Source: Calamus simplicifolius (taxonomy: Eukaryota > Streptophyta > Magnoliopsida > Arecales > Arecaceae). From it: a DNA stretch of 64,000 bases. A program made the translations under genes and the position numbers. Of the stretch, positions 1 through 10,873 are shown piece by piece; within the stretch, counting starts at the first letter, position 1; the number at the start of each line of letters is the position of its first letter. The notes beneath the pieces were generated by a model that worked only from the letters and a program-made list of their open reading frames with translations, was not told the origin of the DNA and made no database searches. The DNA is taken from the NCBI GenBank assembly GCA_900491605.1, contig UESW01004772.1:141064-205063 (forward strand). The letters are read 5' to 3'.

Positions 1-510
1 GGAACATTCATGACATGTAAATTGCTGATCTCTTCCTTCTCTGGTGTGTTGATCCTCCTATGCGACAGTAGAAACCAGTTGATGTTATGGACATCCCATG
101 ATTATGTTCTAGAGAAACCTCATCCAATATCCACTTACCACTTGTAGCATTCAGTCTTGCTTTTATGGATGCCATACAATCAACTTTCCCAGTATCCATA
201 TGATTCATACTCTTCTCTATTTTTTTTATATTTTCCTTGCCTTCAACACGCCAGGTGCTTGAAGCAAAGTTGTTTTTTGTTGTTGGCCCTGCTACACACT
301 GTTGTGATTCCAAAACCAACTCGTTTTGCATATCCATTATAGAACGTATATACATCATCTGCTGAATTGAATTCCATTCCAGTTTGAGGAACTACAGTAT
401 CATCCACTGCATTTGGAGCGATAGGTGAAGGTGCACGGCCGGGAGTGTTATTGATTTCTTTCCGAACTATAATTTCAGCATCATCTATGGAAATATAGGC
501 ACACAGTCAT
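1..510 (-). pseudogene. FAR1/FHY3-related protein, N-terminal part, frameshifted and cut by window edge
   Basis: Read on the minus strand, about 346-510 gives a stretch with GMEFNSADDVYTFYNGYAKR followed by VGFGITT, the usual opening of the FAR1 DNA-binding domain (a WRKY-GCM1-type zinc finger derived from Mutator-like transposases). The continuation (about 85-260) is in another frame and reads VDCMASIKARLNATSGKW and then EVSLEHNHGM, matching the domain's second Cys and its HNH zinc ligands. The two halves are therefore separated by a frameshift near 255-265, between the CFKHLAC segment and VEGKENIKK. The rest of the gene (MULE transposase-like core, SWIM finger) would lie left of base 1. FAR1 proteins are nuclear transcription factors domesticated from transposases; a mobile MULE copy is equally possible. 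Family assignment is fairly secure; pseudogene status depends on the frameshift being real. Confidence 0.68.
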
Positions 511-540
511 GAACAATGATATCCATAGATTTAGTTGTCA

Positions 541-1075
541 ATATATCCTGACAAAGGATTAGGACACGAAGGTTAAAATAATACGACACCTATGATTTGA
601 ATTCAGAAGTCACGACACCCCAGTTTATAAAAAACGACACCGAAGCTGTAAAATTACGACACCAATTCATAACACATTGAGGAAGGGCCTAACGACACCA
701 TCCCCGACTCAGGCTGTTACCGACACCCCAGTTCTCATCTGATGACATCCTAGCTTTAAGGCGACGACACCCGTGCATTGACTGTTAAGGCGGGTTGGTC
801 GTCGCCTTAAAGCTATAAGCACGGGTGTCGTAGCATTGGTGCTAGGGTTCGTGAGGTTTCAACTGGGGTGTCGCGAAGGAATTTCGCCAAAATCCAATCC
901 TCCTAGGGTGTCGCGGGGATTCTCTCCGTGGTCAGTTATAAGCACGGGTGTCGTAGCATTAGTGCTAGGGTGTCGTTAGGTTTCAACTGGGGTGTCGCGA
1001 AGGATTTTCGGCCAAATTCCTCCTGGGGTGTCGTGAGGTTTCCTCTTGGGACATTGTCAAGCTTACTACGGTAAC
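541..1075. repeat. Block of GGGTGTCG / CGACACCC motifs in two opposing orientations
   Basis: From about 590 to 780 the plus strand repeatedly shows CGACACC or CGACACCC (for example near 591, 612, 632, 656, 692, 729 and 767). From about 800 to 1060 the same motif appears inverted as GGGTGTCG (near 824, 868, 908, 945, 968, 991 and 1026). Spacers are partly conserved, including a phrase like TTCAACTGGGGTGTCGCGAAGG, here at 858-880 and 977-1000. The block is a loose inverted repeat, not a head-to-tail array. Related blocks lie at 1755-2280 and 12513-13080. It resembles the clustered subterminal protein-binding motifs of CACTA elements, but no CACTA terminus was found, so the element type is unknown. 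Confidence 0.6.
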
Positions 1076-1194
1076 CGGGTATTTGGCTTCCCGATACTCT
1101 CTTCAGTAATGATTTCTTTTGTTCCCCATCCCCCGAAACTCAGCGAGGGGGGCGTAACCCTTCGTTTCCTTTGACCGCCCACTGAGATGGTGGC

Positions 1195-1623
1195 ATGTGG
1201 CGAGTTTCCACGATAGGGGCACCGGAGCTGATAGCTCGGGCAATCAAAATACCCACCAGGAGTACCTTAAATATGGATGAGGGAATGCCATCATTAATCA
1301 CCTTTTCAGCTGATCTTCCAAAATTTTTGGATACTGAGATGGCTTCTAGAGGCGAGGGACGATCGACTGGCCCCCATGGGAGCCACCGCACAACGGTAAC
1401 CGTCGATGCGGAGGTCTTTGCGTCGTCACTCGTAAACAGTGAGCGACTCCACAGGGCGGCCGAGCAACATCTCGCCGTTTCAACGAGAGAGATCGAGGTC
1501 CTGCATCGGTCCAACAGCCAGCTGGAGGGGCAAGTAGCGTCCCTCCAGCGCCAGATCGCCGAGTTAGCCCCGCAGCGTGGGGGGAGCTCGGTAGCGCCTG
1601 GAGAAAATGATAAGCCCCAGTGA
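1195..1623 (+). CDS. Hypothetical GC-rich ORF with C-terminal coiled coil, inside the repeat element
   Basis: This 142-codon open frame sits between two GGGTGTCG blocks and is clearly more GC-rich than its surroundings. The N-terminal half is unremarkable. Residues about 80-130 contain leucine/isoleucine heptads (LHRAAEQHL, REIEVLHRSNSQLEGQVA, LQRQIAEL), a plausible coiled coil. A later Met (MASRGEGRSTG, about 1339) is an alternative start. No family is recognised. It may be the 3' end of a retrotransposon or transposon ORF belonging to the same element as the flanking repeats, with upstream frames lost. An overlapping minus-strand frame of similar length exists but lacks any protein-like feature. 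Whether it is expressed cannot be told. Confidence 0.35.
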   Translation: MWRVSTIGAPELIARAIKIPTRSTLNMDEGMPSLITFSADLPKFLDTEMASRGEGRSTGPHGSHRTTVTVDAEVFASSLVNSERLHRAAEQHLAVSTREIEVLHRSNSQLEGQVASLQRQIAELAPQRGGSSVAPGENDKPQ

Positions 1624-1754
1624 GGGCTCCTGTACTTTTTTTCTTTTCTTTTCTTCTTGTCTTTATTTGTGTGATGAATAAAAAGAAATTTTAGTAACTT
1701 TTGTGTTTGCTGCCAGACCGAAGGATAAGGGAGCTTGGATGTCATAACTGTTTT

Positions 1755-2280
1755 CCGATCGATTTCATCCTGGGATGTGCTAAAGTTTTCTCCTAAGCGT
1801 GAACGGGTGTCTTAGGTTTGTAACTTGGGTGTCACGGGCCTTCTCTCTGTAATCAGTTATAAGTATGGGTGTCGTAGAATTGGTGCTAGGGTGTCGTAAG
1901 GTTTCAACTGGGGTGTCGCGAACGATGACATTATCGACTCAGGCTGTTAACGACACCCCAGTTATCATCTGATGATACCCTAGCTTTAAGGCGATGGCTC
2001 CAATGCGGGGACTGTTAGGGGGGGACCGACGACATCCCCGACTCAGACTGTTAACGACACCCTAGCTCGCATATGATGACACCTACCTTTAAGGCGACGA
2101 CACCCATGACATGACTGTTAAAGAGGGGTGTCGTGGGATTGTTCTCCATACGGGGTGTCGTAGCGTTGACGCTTGGATGTCTTAATATTTCAACTACGGC
2201 GTCGTAGATCTTTTTTTGGGTGAACATAACTTGGGTGTCGCGGGCCTGCTCTCCAGTGTCAGTTATAAGCACGACACACC
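1755..2280. repeat. Second alternating GGGTGTCG motif block, interrupted by a retrotransposon
   Basis: Motifs run as GGGTGTCG (about 1805-1920), then as CGACACCC (about 1950-2105), then as GGGTGTCG again (about 2125-2245). The block ends abruptly at 2280, where the copia element begins, and resumes at 12513 after the duplicated target bases ACACC. The insertion site thus lies within this repeat. Spacer phrases match those in the 541-1075 block, so the blocks are copies of one repeat family. Confidence 0.6.
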
Positions 2281-2629
2281 TGTTGGAAGATTATTAAAAA
2301 ATTATATGCCCCAATCCTTTTGATTTTGATGATTACCAAAAGCCATGAGTACATTAAAAGATGTAATAAGTTTATTTACATGTGCAATAAATTTATTTTG
2401 AACAATCAATGAGAATGTTAAAGTTTGACTTTAATCATTTTGAAAGTAACTTTAAGCTCAATATTTAAGCTTTCAAAAAAAATTTTATAATTCATATTAA
2501 TCAATGAGTTTTTGGAATACTTCTTGAATTAATTCTTAATGTCAATTTTATTGATTCAAGTCAAAACAATGATTTAAAATGAATCTGGAACGATTTTAAA
2601 GTCAATCAGAAAACTTTCTGATTTTTGAT

Positions 2630-2965
2630 ACGTTCCGGAGCCGACTCTTGAGTTTCAGAGTCGACTCCGCTCAGAGTACAGAAATGTCTATCTGTCTCGA
2701 GTCGACCCACGTAATTTCTCGAGTCGACCCCCGATTCTGTCGAGCCGACTCCATGACTGTGCGAGTCGACTCCGCTCAGACACCAGAGGTGTTTTTCTGA
2801 GCACTTCGCGAGTCGACCCCAACTTTTCATGAGTCGACCCCCGACTTCAGGAGTCGACACTTCACTTTTGGCGAGTCGACCCCAAACTTTCTATTTCTAT
2901 TTTTGGTATCACGAGCTCGAGCCGACTCGGGAAAAGCATGAGTCGACTCCAGCAAATCTGGGCAA
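2630..2965 (+). repeat. Cluster of GAGTCGAC / GAGCCGACTC motifs in the U3 of the LTR
   Basis: About a dozen short motifs of the form GAGTCGACTCC, GAGTCGACCCC or GAGCCGACTC occur in about 330 bp immediately upstream of the LTR promoter. The core GTCGAC is palindromic. Spacing is irregular (mostly 15-40 bp). The same cluster is conserved in the 3' LTR (11228-11540), and a further set lies downstream of RNase H (8900-9080). Its position just upstream of the TATA box suggests a cis-regulatory role; that is inference. Confidence 0.7.
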
Positions 2966-3057
2966 GATTTTTACGGATGCCAACTCAGCTCCAACGGTAA
3001 GATTTTTGATTAACGGCTATTTTTCTTTGTCTCTAACGGCTATATTTTTGCAGAATC

Positions 3058-3065
3058 TATAAATA
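3058..3065 (+). promoter_or_regulatory. TATA box of the 5' LTR promoter
   Basis: TATAAATA, followed by GAGAAGCC, lies downstream of the U3 motif cluster and is conserved in the 3' LTR near 11647. Transcription of the genomic RNA would begin roughly 30 bp downstream. Confidence 0.7.
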
Positions 3066-3923
3066 GAGAAGCCTTTTCAAATCAAGAGAATAGAGAGATA
3101 TTCATTTCAAAGAAAAAGAAGAGAAAAAGGAAAAACAGAGCTTCATTTGAAAAAATCCATGATTCAAAATAGAGTGAAAGAAAGAGTGAAATCAAAGGAA
3201 GTTCCTTCTGTGTTCAAGCTCAACATCCAAGGAAGCTTCAGAAAAAATCCAAGTGCTATTCAAGAGCATCTCAAGGATTTCCAACACTCAAAGAAAAGAG
3301 GAAAAGCCCAAATCAACTCCAACACACTTCCGTGAAGAATCCAGCTGAGGCCTGATTCTACACTTCAAAGGAGTTGAAGAAAAGAAGAAAAGCTCAAAGC
3401 CAACCAACTGCAAATCAGGCTTTTCTAAACTTTATTCTTACATTTGTTTATCTGCTCATTAAGGAGCCTTGTAACTAAAACAATATTTCTATTCTTTGTG
3501 TCTAGTTCAATCTGGGGGATTGAACTAGAGGAGGTAGTCTTACCTCAGTTCAAGCTTGGTTAAGCTTGGGTTAGGGTTTTTGTGCTGGTGAGCCCTTGAA
3601 AACCAGCTGGGTTCGTTGTGCCCGGGAAAACAACAAGTTTGAGTTGTGAGCTTGTAAAACAACTCGGCTGTAATCTAGGGTGATTATAGTGTGGACCCAA
3701 GTGAATCTTGGGAGTGGACGTAGGTGTTGGATACACCGAACCACTATAAAATTTTTGTGTTTGCCGTGTTATTGTCTCTTCTCTATCTCTGTTTTATTCA
3801 CTGCAATTTGTATTTACTTTGCACTTGCCTTCATTCATCTCAAGCAAATAATTTTAAAAGGCTTAATTTTTTAAGAACCCAATTCACCCCCCCCCCTCTT
3901 GGGTTGCCATCTGGGCCAACAAT

Positions 3924-3935
3924 TGGTATCAGAGC
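3924..3935 (+). other. Primer-binding site (initiator tRNA-Met)
   Basis: TGGTATCAGAGC lies two bases after the 5' LTR end. It is the standard complement to the 3' end of plant initiator tRNA-Met used by copia elements to prime minus-strand DNA synthesis. Confidence 0.92.
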
Positions 3936-3982
3936 TAGTGCTCATTAGATTTTGATCACACGATCAAGAGCTAAAGTTCCAA

Positions 3983-5590
3983 ATGGCAACACAAGTTGGT
4001 TCATTTTGCTGAAGGTCATTCTACGAATAGACCTCCACTTTTAATGGCTCAAATTATTCATATTGGAAAGCTAGAATGAGGATATTCATTCAAGCTTCTG
4101 ATTATGAGCTTTGGGGTGTTATAATAATGGACCTAGTACACCCACACATGTTATTGATGGCACTATTGTTCCTAAGCCCGAAAGGGATTGGAATGATAAT
4201 GATAGGAAAATGGCACAGCTTAATGCTAAGCCATTAATATTTTATATTGTTCCTTAGATGCTAATGAATTCAACCGAATCTCACATGTAATTCCGCAAAG
4301 GAGATTTGGGATAGGTTGGAAATTACCCATGAAGGAACAAACCAAGTAAAAGAATCAAAATAAATATTCTTGGTTCATAAATATGAATTGTTTACATGGA
4401 ACAATCTGAAACCATCACATGCATGTTCACTAGATTCACTGATATTGTGAATGGTTTGAAAAGTCTTGGTAAAACATATACTAACTCTGAACTTGTTCGC
4501 AAAATTCTTAGGTCATTACCAAGATCATGGGAAGCAAAAATGACAGCAATCCAAGAAGCCAAGGACCTCAACACTTTACCCTTAGAGGAGCTTCTAGGAT
4601 CCTTATGACCCATGAGCTGACATGAGGCAGCATGTTGAGGAGGATCAAAGAAAAAGAAAAATTGCCCTCAAAGCTGCAAAAGAAGAAGAGAGCAGCAGTG
4701 ATGATGATGATGATAATGATGAAGAGACTGCTCTCTTGCAAAGAAATTCAAGAGATTTATGAGGAAAAAGAAACCCTTCCACAAAAAAAATTTGGAGCTA
4801 AGTGGAAGGAGAAAAGGATAAAAATAAGGACAAGGACAAAGGAAAAAGAGAAAGACCCCTTGACTTGCTATGAGTGTAAAAACCGGGGCACTTTAGATAT
4901 GAATGTCCTTTGAAGAAAGCCTACAAAAAAAAAGAAGGCTTATATGGCAACTTGGAGTGACAGCGAGGAATCTTCTTCCGAAGAAGAAGAACAAAAGGAA
5001 GTTGCAAACGTATGCTTCATGGCGGACGACAACGATGAGGTAAGTTCCGAAACCCTTGATGATGAATTTACATTTGATGAAATGTTTGATGCTTTTAATG
5101 AACTTGTTGATTTTAAAGTTTTGAAAAAGAAATACAAAATTTTGAAAAATGAAAACTTAACTTCATTCAAGAAAAGAAAATCTTAACAATGAAATTAAGA
5201 AACTTAAATCTGAAAAAAATTTTAATGAATGAAAAGGAATCAATCTCAAATGAAAAAGATAAACTAAAGAAAGAGGTTGAAAAATATAAAAACATTGTTG
5301 ATAAGTTTACTTAAGTTCAACTAAATTAACATGTTATTAGATAGTCAAAAAGCAGTTTTTGACAAAGCCGGATTAGGATATAACACTTTAAGAAAACAAA
5401 AATCACTTAAAAATATTTTTGTAAAAGCTGGCCAAAGTAATATTACTTGTTTAAATGTAATCAAAAAGGACATAAATCATTGAATGTAAAATTCTAAATA
5501 ATAAAAATTAAATGTTAAAGGAAGAAAATATGGGTTCCGAAAGGAACAATTTTGTTGCTACTAACCATGAAGGACCCAAGAAAGCTTGGG
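3983..5590 (+). pseudogene. Copia gag (capsid/nucleocapsid) of the Sirevirus-like element, frameshifted
   Basis: The ORF opens with MATQVGSF and continues in broken frames with NGSNYSYWKARMRIF, typical of the UBN2/DUF4219-type copia gag start. Around 4396-4608 it reads RFTDIVNGLKSLGKTYTN and ILRSLPRSWEAKMTAI, the conserved gag core. A zinc knuckle begins CYECKNRG near 4864 but loses its His/Cys part to a one-base shift. An acidic stretch (WSDSEESSSEEEEQ, from 4944) and a Lys-rich tail follow, as in Sirevirus gag. Gag packages element RNA in cytoplasmic virus-like particles. Several frameshifts and stops make this copy unlikely to give full-length Gag. Confidence 0.82.
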
Positions 5591-5606
5591 TACCTAAACA
5601 TAAAGT

Positions 5607-6980
5607 TTGATTATTGCAGGAATGTCTTGTAGCCAAAAGATCAAAGAAAAGTGGTATCTTGATAGTGGCTGCTCAAGACATATGACGGGTGACAAAGATG
5701 AATTCATCACCCTAGAAGAAAAGAAAGGTGGAGTTGTTACATTTGGCGATAATGGTAAAGGTCAAATTTGGGCCTTGGTAAATTCAAATAACTCCATCTA
5801 CATTTATTGATAATGTACTTTATGTTGATGGTTTGAAGCATAACTTAATTAGTATAAGTCAATTATGTGATAAAGGTTTTAATGTTTCATTTAAATCTTC
5901 TTTATGCACTGTAACTAATTCTATTGATAATAGCATTGTTTTTACTGGTTATAGAAATGGCAATGTATACTTATTGATTAGACAAATTATCTAAGTAATC
6001 ATTGCTTAATTGCTGATAATGCTAATATAATGAATTAGTTGGTTGTGGCATCGTAGATTAGGTCATGCAAGCACACACCTTATTTCAAAACTAATTAAAA
6101 TGGATTTAGTAAAAGGTTACCTAAATAGATTTTGAAAATAACAAAATATGTGATGCATGTCAATTTGGAAAACAAACTAGAAGTTCTTTTAAATCTAAAA
6201 ACATTGTTTCAACTTCTAGGCCTTTAGAGCTACTTCACATGGACCTTTTTGGACCAACTAGAACCACAAGTCTAGGAGGAAAGAAATATGGTCTAGTGAT
6301 TGTAGATGATTATCTAGATATACTTGGGTAATGTTTTTAGCTCACAAAGATGAGACTTTCTCGATATTCCTGAAATTCTTCAAGAAAGTCACAAATGAGA
6401 AAAACACTACCATAGTATCTCTAAGAAGTGATCATGGAACTGAATTTGAAAATCACTTATTTGAAAGTTTTTGCAATGAAAATGGAATTAATCATAATTT
6501 TTCAGCCCCTAGGACTCCACAACAAAATGGTGTAGTTGAAAGGAAAAATAGGACTCTAGAAGACATGGCCCGTACCATGCTATGTGAAAGTAACTCCCAA
6601 AGTACTTTTGGGCGGAAGCTATTAACACAGCATGTTACATCTTAAATAGAGCTTAATAAGACCAATTTTAAAGAAAACACCTTATGAATTATGGAATGAA
6701 AGAAAACCAAATATAAATATTTTCATGCATTTGGATGTAAATGTTTCATTCATAATAATGGTAAAAACAATTTAGGAAATTTGATGCTAAATCTGATGAA
6801 GGAATATTCTTAGGATATTCAACAACTAGTAAAGCATATAGAGTATTTAACAAGAAAACTTTAGTTGTTGAAGAATCCATTCATGTAGTTTTTGATGAAT
6901 CTTTAGCAACTGTTCTGAAAAATTTGATGATGAGGAAGATACAAACATAATTGAAAAAGATCTTGAAAAACTTAATATTG
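5607..6980 (+). pseudogene. Copia protease and integrase region, interrupted by stops
   Basis: At 5652-5690 the frame reads WYLDSGCSRHMTGDKD, the copia aspartic protease with active-site DSG. A GAG-pre-integrase domain follows (LGHAST near 6060). The integrase core is seen as HMDLFGPTRT (about 6238) with its first Asp, LRSDHGTEFEN (6421) with the second Asp, and PQQNGVVERKNRTLEDMART (6519) with the catalytic Glu, completing D-D-35-E. The pieces lie in different frames with stops between 5810 and 6330. Protease would mature Gag-Pol and integrase would insert the cDNA. Confidence 0.85.
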
Positions 6981-7019
6981 AAGTATCTTCTGATCATGAG
7001 CAAGAAGCTAAAGATAATG

Positions 7020-8718
7020 ATTCACATAAGGATGATGATGTAATATAATCATAATGATGTAGATCTTCCAAGAGATTGGAGATATGCTTATAGTCATCCT
7101 AAGGAATTGATTATAGGTGATCCATCTCAAGGAATAAGAACTAGATCATACATGAGAAATATTAGTAATCATCTTGCATTTGTATCACAAATTGAACCTA
7201 AAACTATTGAAGAAGCTGAAAAAGATAATAATTGGATGTTAGCAATGCAAGAAGAATTAAATCAATTTACAAGAAATAATGTATGGACTTTAGTTGAAAG
7301 ACCTAAAAATCATTCAGTTATAGGATCAAAATGGATTTTAGAAATAAACTAGATGAAAATGGCATAGTAATTAGAAACAAAGCTAGATTGGTTGCAAAAG
7401 GATATAATCAAGAAGAAGGTATTGATTTTGATGAAACCTTTGCACCTGTAGCTAGATTAGAAGCCATTAGACTATTACTTGCATTTGCATGTCATATGAA
7501 TTTTAACTTATTTCAAATGGATGTAAAAAGCGCATTTTTAAATGGATTTATAAATGAAGAAGTTTATGTAGAACAACCACCAGGTTTTGAAGATCACGAA
7601 TTTTCAAATCACGTTTTTAAATTGCACAAAGCTTTATATGGTTTGAAACAAGCACCTAGAGCTTGGTATGATAGATTAAGTAAATTCTTAATTGAAAATG
7701 ATTTTACAAGAGGAAATGTTGATAAAACTTTGTTTTTGAAAAGAAAAGGTAAAGATTTACTTGTAGTACAAATATACGTTGATGACATTATTTTTGGTGC
7801 TACTAACAATCTCTATGTCAAGAATTTGCAAGTTGATGCAGGGAGAATTCGAGATGAGCATGATGGGAGAACTCAACTTCTTCCTTGGACTCCAAATCAA
7901 ACAAAGCAAAGAGGGAATCTTTATCAACCAAACAAAATACACAAGAGAACTACTAAAGAAGTTTGGTATGGAATCAATGAAACCCCTCGGAACACCAATG
8001 AGTCCTTCATGCAAGCTGGACAAAGATGAAGAAGGTAAGAAGGTTGATCAAAAGTATTATCGAGGTATAATCGGATCCCTTCTTTATTTAACAGCAAGTA
8101 GACCAGACATAATGTTTGCTGTTTGTTATGTGCTAGATTTCAATCTGAACCTAAAGAATCACATTTAATTGCTGTTAAAAGAATACTAAGATATGTAAGT
8201 GGAACAAAAAATGTAGGTTTATGGTATTCTAGAGACTCCACATTAAATCTAATTGCATACACTGATTCTGATTATGCTGGATGTAAGTTAGATAGAAAAA
8301 GCACAAGTGGTGCATGCCAATTCTTAGGAAGTAACTTAATCTCATGGTTTAGCAAAAAGCAAAATTCAGTTGCATTATCAACTACTGAAGCTGAATATGT
8401 AGCAGCTGGAAGTTGCTGTGCGCAAATCCTATGGATTAAGCGACAACTTGAAGACTATGGTATCACACTTGATAAACACCTATAAGATGTGATAACACAA
8501 GTGCAATTAATCTAACAAAGAATCCAATTCAACATTCAAGAACTAAACACATAGAAATTAGATATCATTTTATAAGAGAACATGTAGCAAATAATGAAAT
8601 ATGTCTTGATTATGTTAACACTGAAGAACAATTAGCTGACATATTTACAAAACCTTTAAGTGAAGAAAGATTCTGTTATCTTAGAGGAGAGTTAGGGATT
8701 TGTGATCCATTAGAATGA
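7020..8718 (+). pseudogene. Copia reverse transcriptase and RNase H
   Basis: From 7107 the frame gives the RT entry (EAEKDNNWMLAMQEELNQF), then NKARLVAKGYNQEEGIDFDE, MDVKSAFLNG and YGLKQAPRAWYDRLSKF. The catalytic motif YVDDIIFG is at about 7774-7797. RNase H follows from 8123 with AYTDSDYAGC, STSGACQFLGS and ALSTTEAEYVAA, ending LADIFTKPLSEERF and a stop at 8716-8718. The reading frame shifts three times (near 7345, 7820-8020 and 8125-8165) and again near 8485, so no single ORF spans it. Catalytic residues remain, so the inactivation is probably recent. Confidence 0.88.
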
Positions 8719-8889
8719 ATTTGAAACCCCTAAGGAAATTTTATCTAAGATTCTTTCAAATCCTTGATCTTTAAGGAAATCTTATCTAGAATTCATATCT
8801 AATTGATCCATTCATATCCAATGATTATTTATCAATTTTTATGATCAAATTCCGGACACATTTCAGAAATTTCATGTTTTTGCTCTGAA

Positions 8890-10540
8890 ATGGTCTCGGA
8901 GCCGACTCGGTGCGTATCGGAGTCGACTCCTGGTTTCAACTGAAACTCTCGGGTCGACCCCTCTCGGCGCGAGTCGACTCCATTCGGGATGGTTTTCTGT
9001 GACTGTCCGGAGTCGACCCCTTGCTTTGCGCGAGCCGACTCGAAGTGGTCCCAGGTTGATTTATCTAGGGCAGAGTCGACTCGCCGTTCATTTCAAACCC
9101 CAATCTCTCAAAATACTCTCTCCAAAATCTCTCCAACCTTCCAAACTTCCAAATCCCTGATTATCACCTTCCAATCATCAATGGCACCCAAAACTAGAGG
9201 TTCTTGTGCGGCCGGTGTGAAGAGGAAGAGAGCCGTGAGGAAGACGGTGAGGCGTCCGTGCGTGAGCCTTCTCCAAGCACGGATTCCACTTCATCTGCTT
9301 CTACCCCAAATGCTTCTCCTGCTACCTTCTCAGGTAGATCTAGCAGATAGAATCATTACTACGGGTAGAAAGTGGATTTTGAATTGTTTGAGTGAGGGAT
9401 TTCTATTGGGAGACAGTTAATAGAGATGGGTTGGGAGAAAGATTGTTCTCTGATTGCCCGACTTATCCCTCTTGTAAAGAATTTTACAAGAATTTGTCTA
9501 GAGGAGATCATGGTCTTATTAGCAATGTGAGAGGAAATAGGATCTCTGTGACTGCTTCTTTCTAGATTATTGGATTACCCTTGTCTGGCACTTCCACATT
9601 TTCTTCTGAAGACCGCGCCCAGCTCTTGCTAGATTATTAAACCGGGATGTTGTCGGATTTGAAGAGGTTTTTGCCAATCAATTTCTTAGAACTGAGATTG
9701 CTTCACAACATTGCAGTAGGATTCTTTTTCCAAGATAGGAAGATTTGATTATGTATCTGAAAGAGATATTTTTGTGATGGATGCCATTGTGACGGGCAAA
9801 CCTATCAATCTTCCCAGTATGATTCTTTGGTACATTGCAGACTGTGGAGGAAAAGAAAATCTAGTTGCCCTATGGGATGATCCTTACAAGATTTTCAGAG
9901 CCAAGGGTTGTGATTTCTGATAGTGAGCCAATGAGGAATTGAGACACACTGATTTTATAGCTTGGCCACATTCATCGGATGGGTTTTATTAAGAGAATGG
10001 AAATGGGAAAGGAAAGGATTGACAGAAGAAGAGCTACGGATGTTGAGGCTGCAGGACCATCAGTTAGACATCTTCACCTGCACCTCCGAGCCCTTTATTT
10101 CTGCCCTGCTCCACCCCTGCTCCAATTTGTTCAAGCTTCATCATCTTCTGCTGGCTTCTCAGATCACAATTAAAGCAACTCAAAGCTTTTGATGATCAAT
10201 CAGAAAGCTTAAAACTGAGTTTGAGAATAAGTTCATGAATTTGAAGGAGACTCTATATCTTTGGATGATCGTATCACTAAAATTGAGTCTACTCTCAGCA
10301 CTTCTTCAAATCTTTAAGTGGAGATCTCAAGAATATTTTTGAAGAACTTAAAGATATTGCGGAGATGGAGAACCTATCAAGTGCAATGCGGAGCTTCAAG
10401 ACAAAATTTTGACTGCTTGCACCTTTGTGGATGAAAGGCTCAAAGACTATGTAAAAATTCAATCAGATGGAATGAAGAAATAGATCATTTAACTAGGATT
10501 GTAGAACTCATTTTAATGTATTAGATTTCAATCCTTGCTA
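8890..10540 (+). pseudogene. Sirevirus 3' accessory (envelope-like) region, decayed
   Basis: Downstream of RNase H, a 2-kb region precedes the polypurine tract. It contains an ORF starting MAPKTRGSCAAGVKRKRAV at 9181 (basic, nuclear-signal-like), followed in changing frames by a segment with GNRISVTASF (about 9530) and LDLKRF-like text, then HIFIGWVL-type remnants and a hydrophilic tail. Sireviruses carry an extra ORF at this position, sometimes called envelope-like. Function is not established for this family. Numerous stops and frameshifts make the copy non-coding. Motifs GAGTCGAC like those of the LTR U3 occur at 8900-9080. Confidence 0.55.
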
Positions 10541-10857
10541 TGTATTGAAGTTTTTATGTTTTCATTTTGATATCAATGTATTAGACATTTGATGTATTAG
10601 ACTCTTTGAAAATGAAATCTCAATGTATTTCTTTCAATGAATCGAATGAATGAATGTTTATGCTTCTCTACCTTTTTGTTGATAACAAAAAAGGGGGAGA
10701 GTTTTATAGTTTATGATTGTCATATGCAATGAGATAATTGAATGATAATTAAGTTTCATAGGGGGAGCTACCTCATTCAGGGGGAGCCTAAGCCTAACTA
10801 TGAAAACAAAATAAATTCACTAATCAATCATGCATAAACTCAATGTTTTTGTCATCA

Positions 10858-10873
10858 TCAAAAAGGGGGAGAT
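10858..10873 (+). other. Polypurine tract
   Basis: AAAAAGGGGGAGAT directly precedes the 3' LTR start. It is the plus-strand DNA primer site, and its G-rich form is typical of Sireviruses. Similar G-rich tracts (AAAAAGGGGGAG near 10687 and TAGGGGGAGC near 10757) occur upstream, as multiple purine tracts do in this group. Confidence 0.85.

Larger units (their letters stand above)
2281..3921 (+). repeat. 5' LTR of the Sirevirus-like element
   Basis: A 1641-bp direct repeat matching 10874-12512 with scattered substitutions and small indels. It begins TGTTGG and ends CAACA. Its U3 holds a cluster of GAGTCGAC motifs, then a TATA box, then a long transcribed leader. A C-rich tract (about 3888-3897) sits near its 3' end, just before the shared tail CTCTTGGGTTGCCATCTGG. 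Confidence 0.93.

Noticed and set aside
1140..1745. 201-codon minus-strand ORF
   Set aside because: It is antisense to the GC-rich plus-strand ORF with coiled-coil heptads and has no protein-like feature; GC-rich composition leaves both strands open.
4940..5170. Ser-rich minus-strand ORF
   Set aside because: It is the antisense shadow of the acidic gag tail (WSDSEESSSEEEEQ) on the plus strand.
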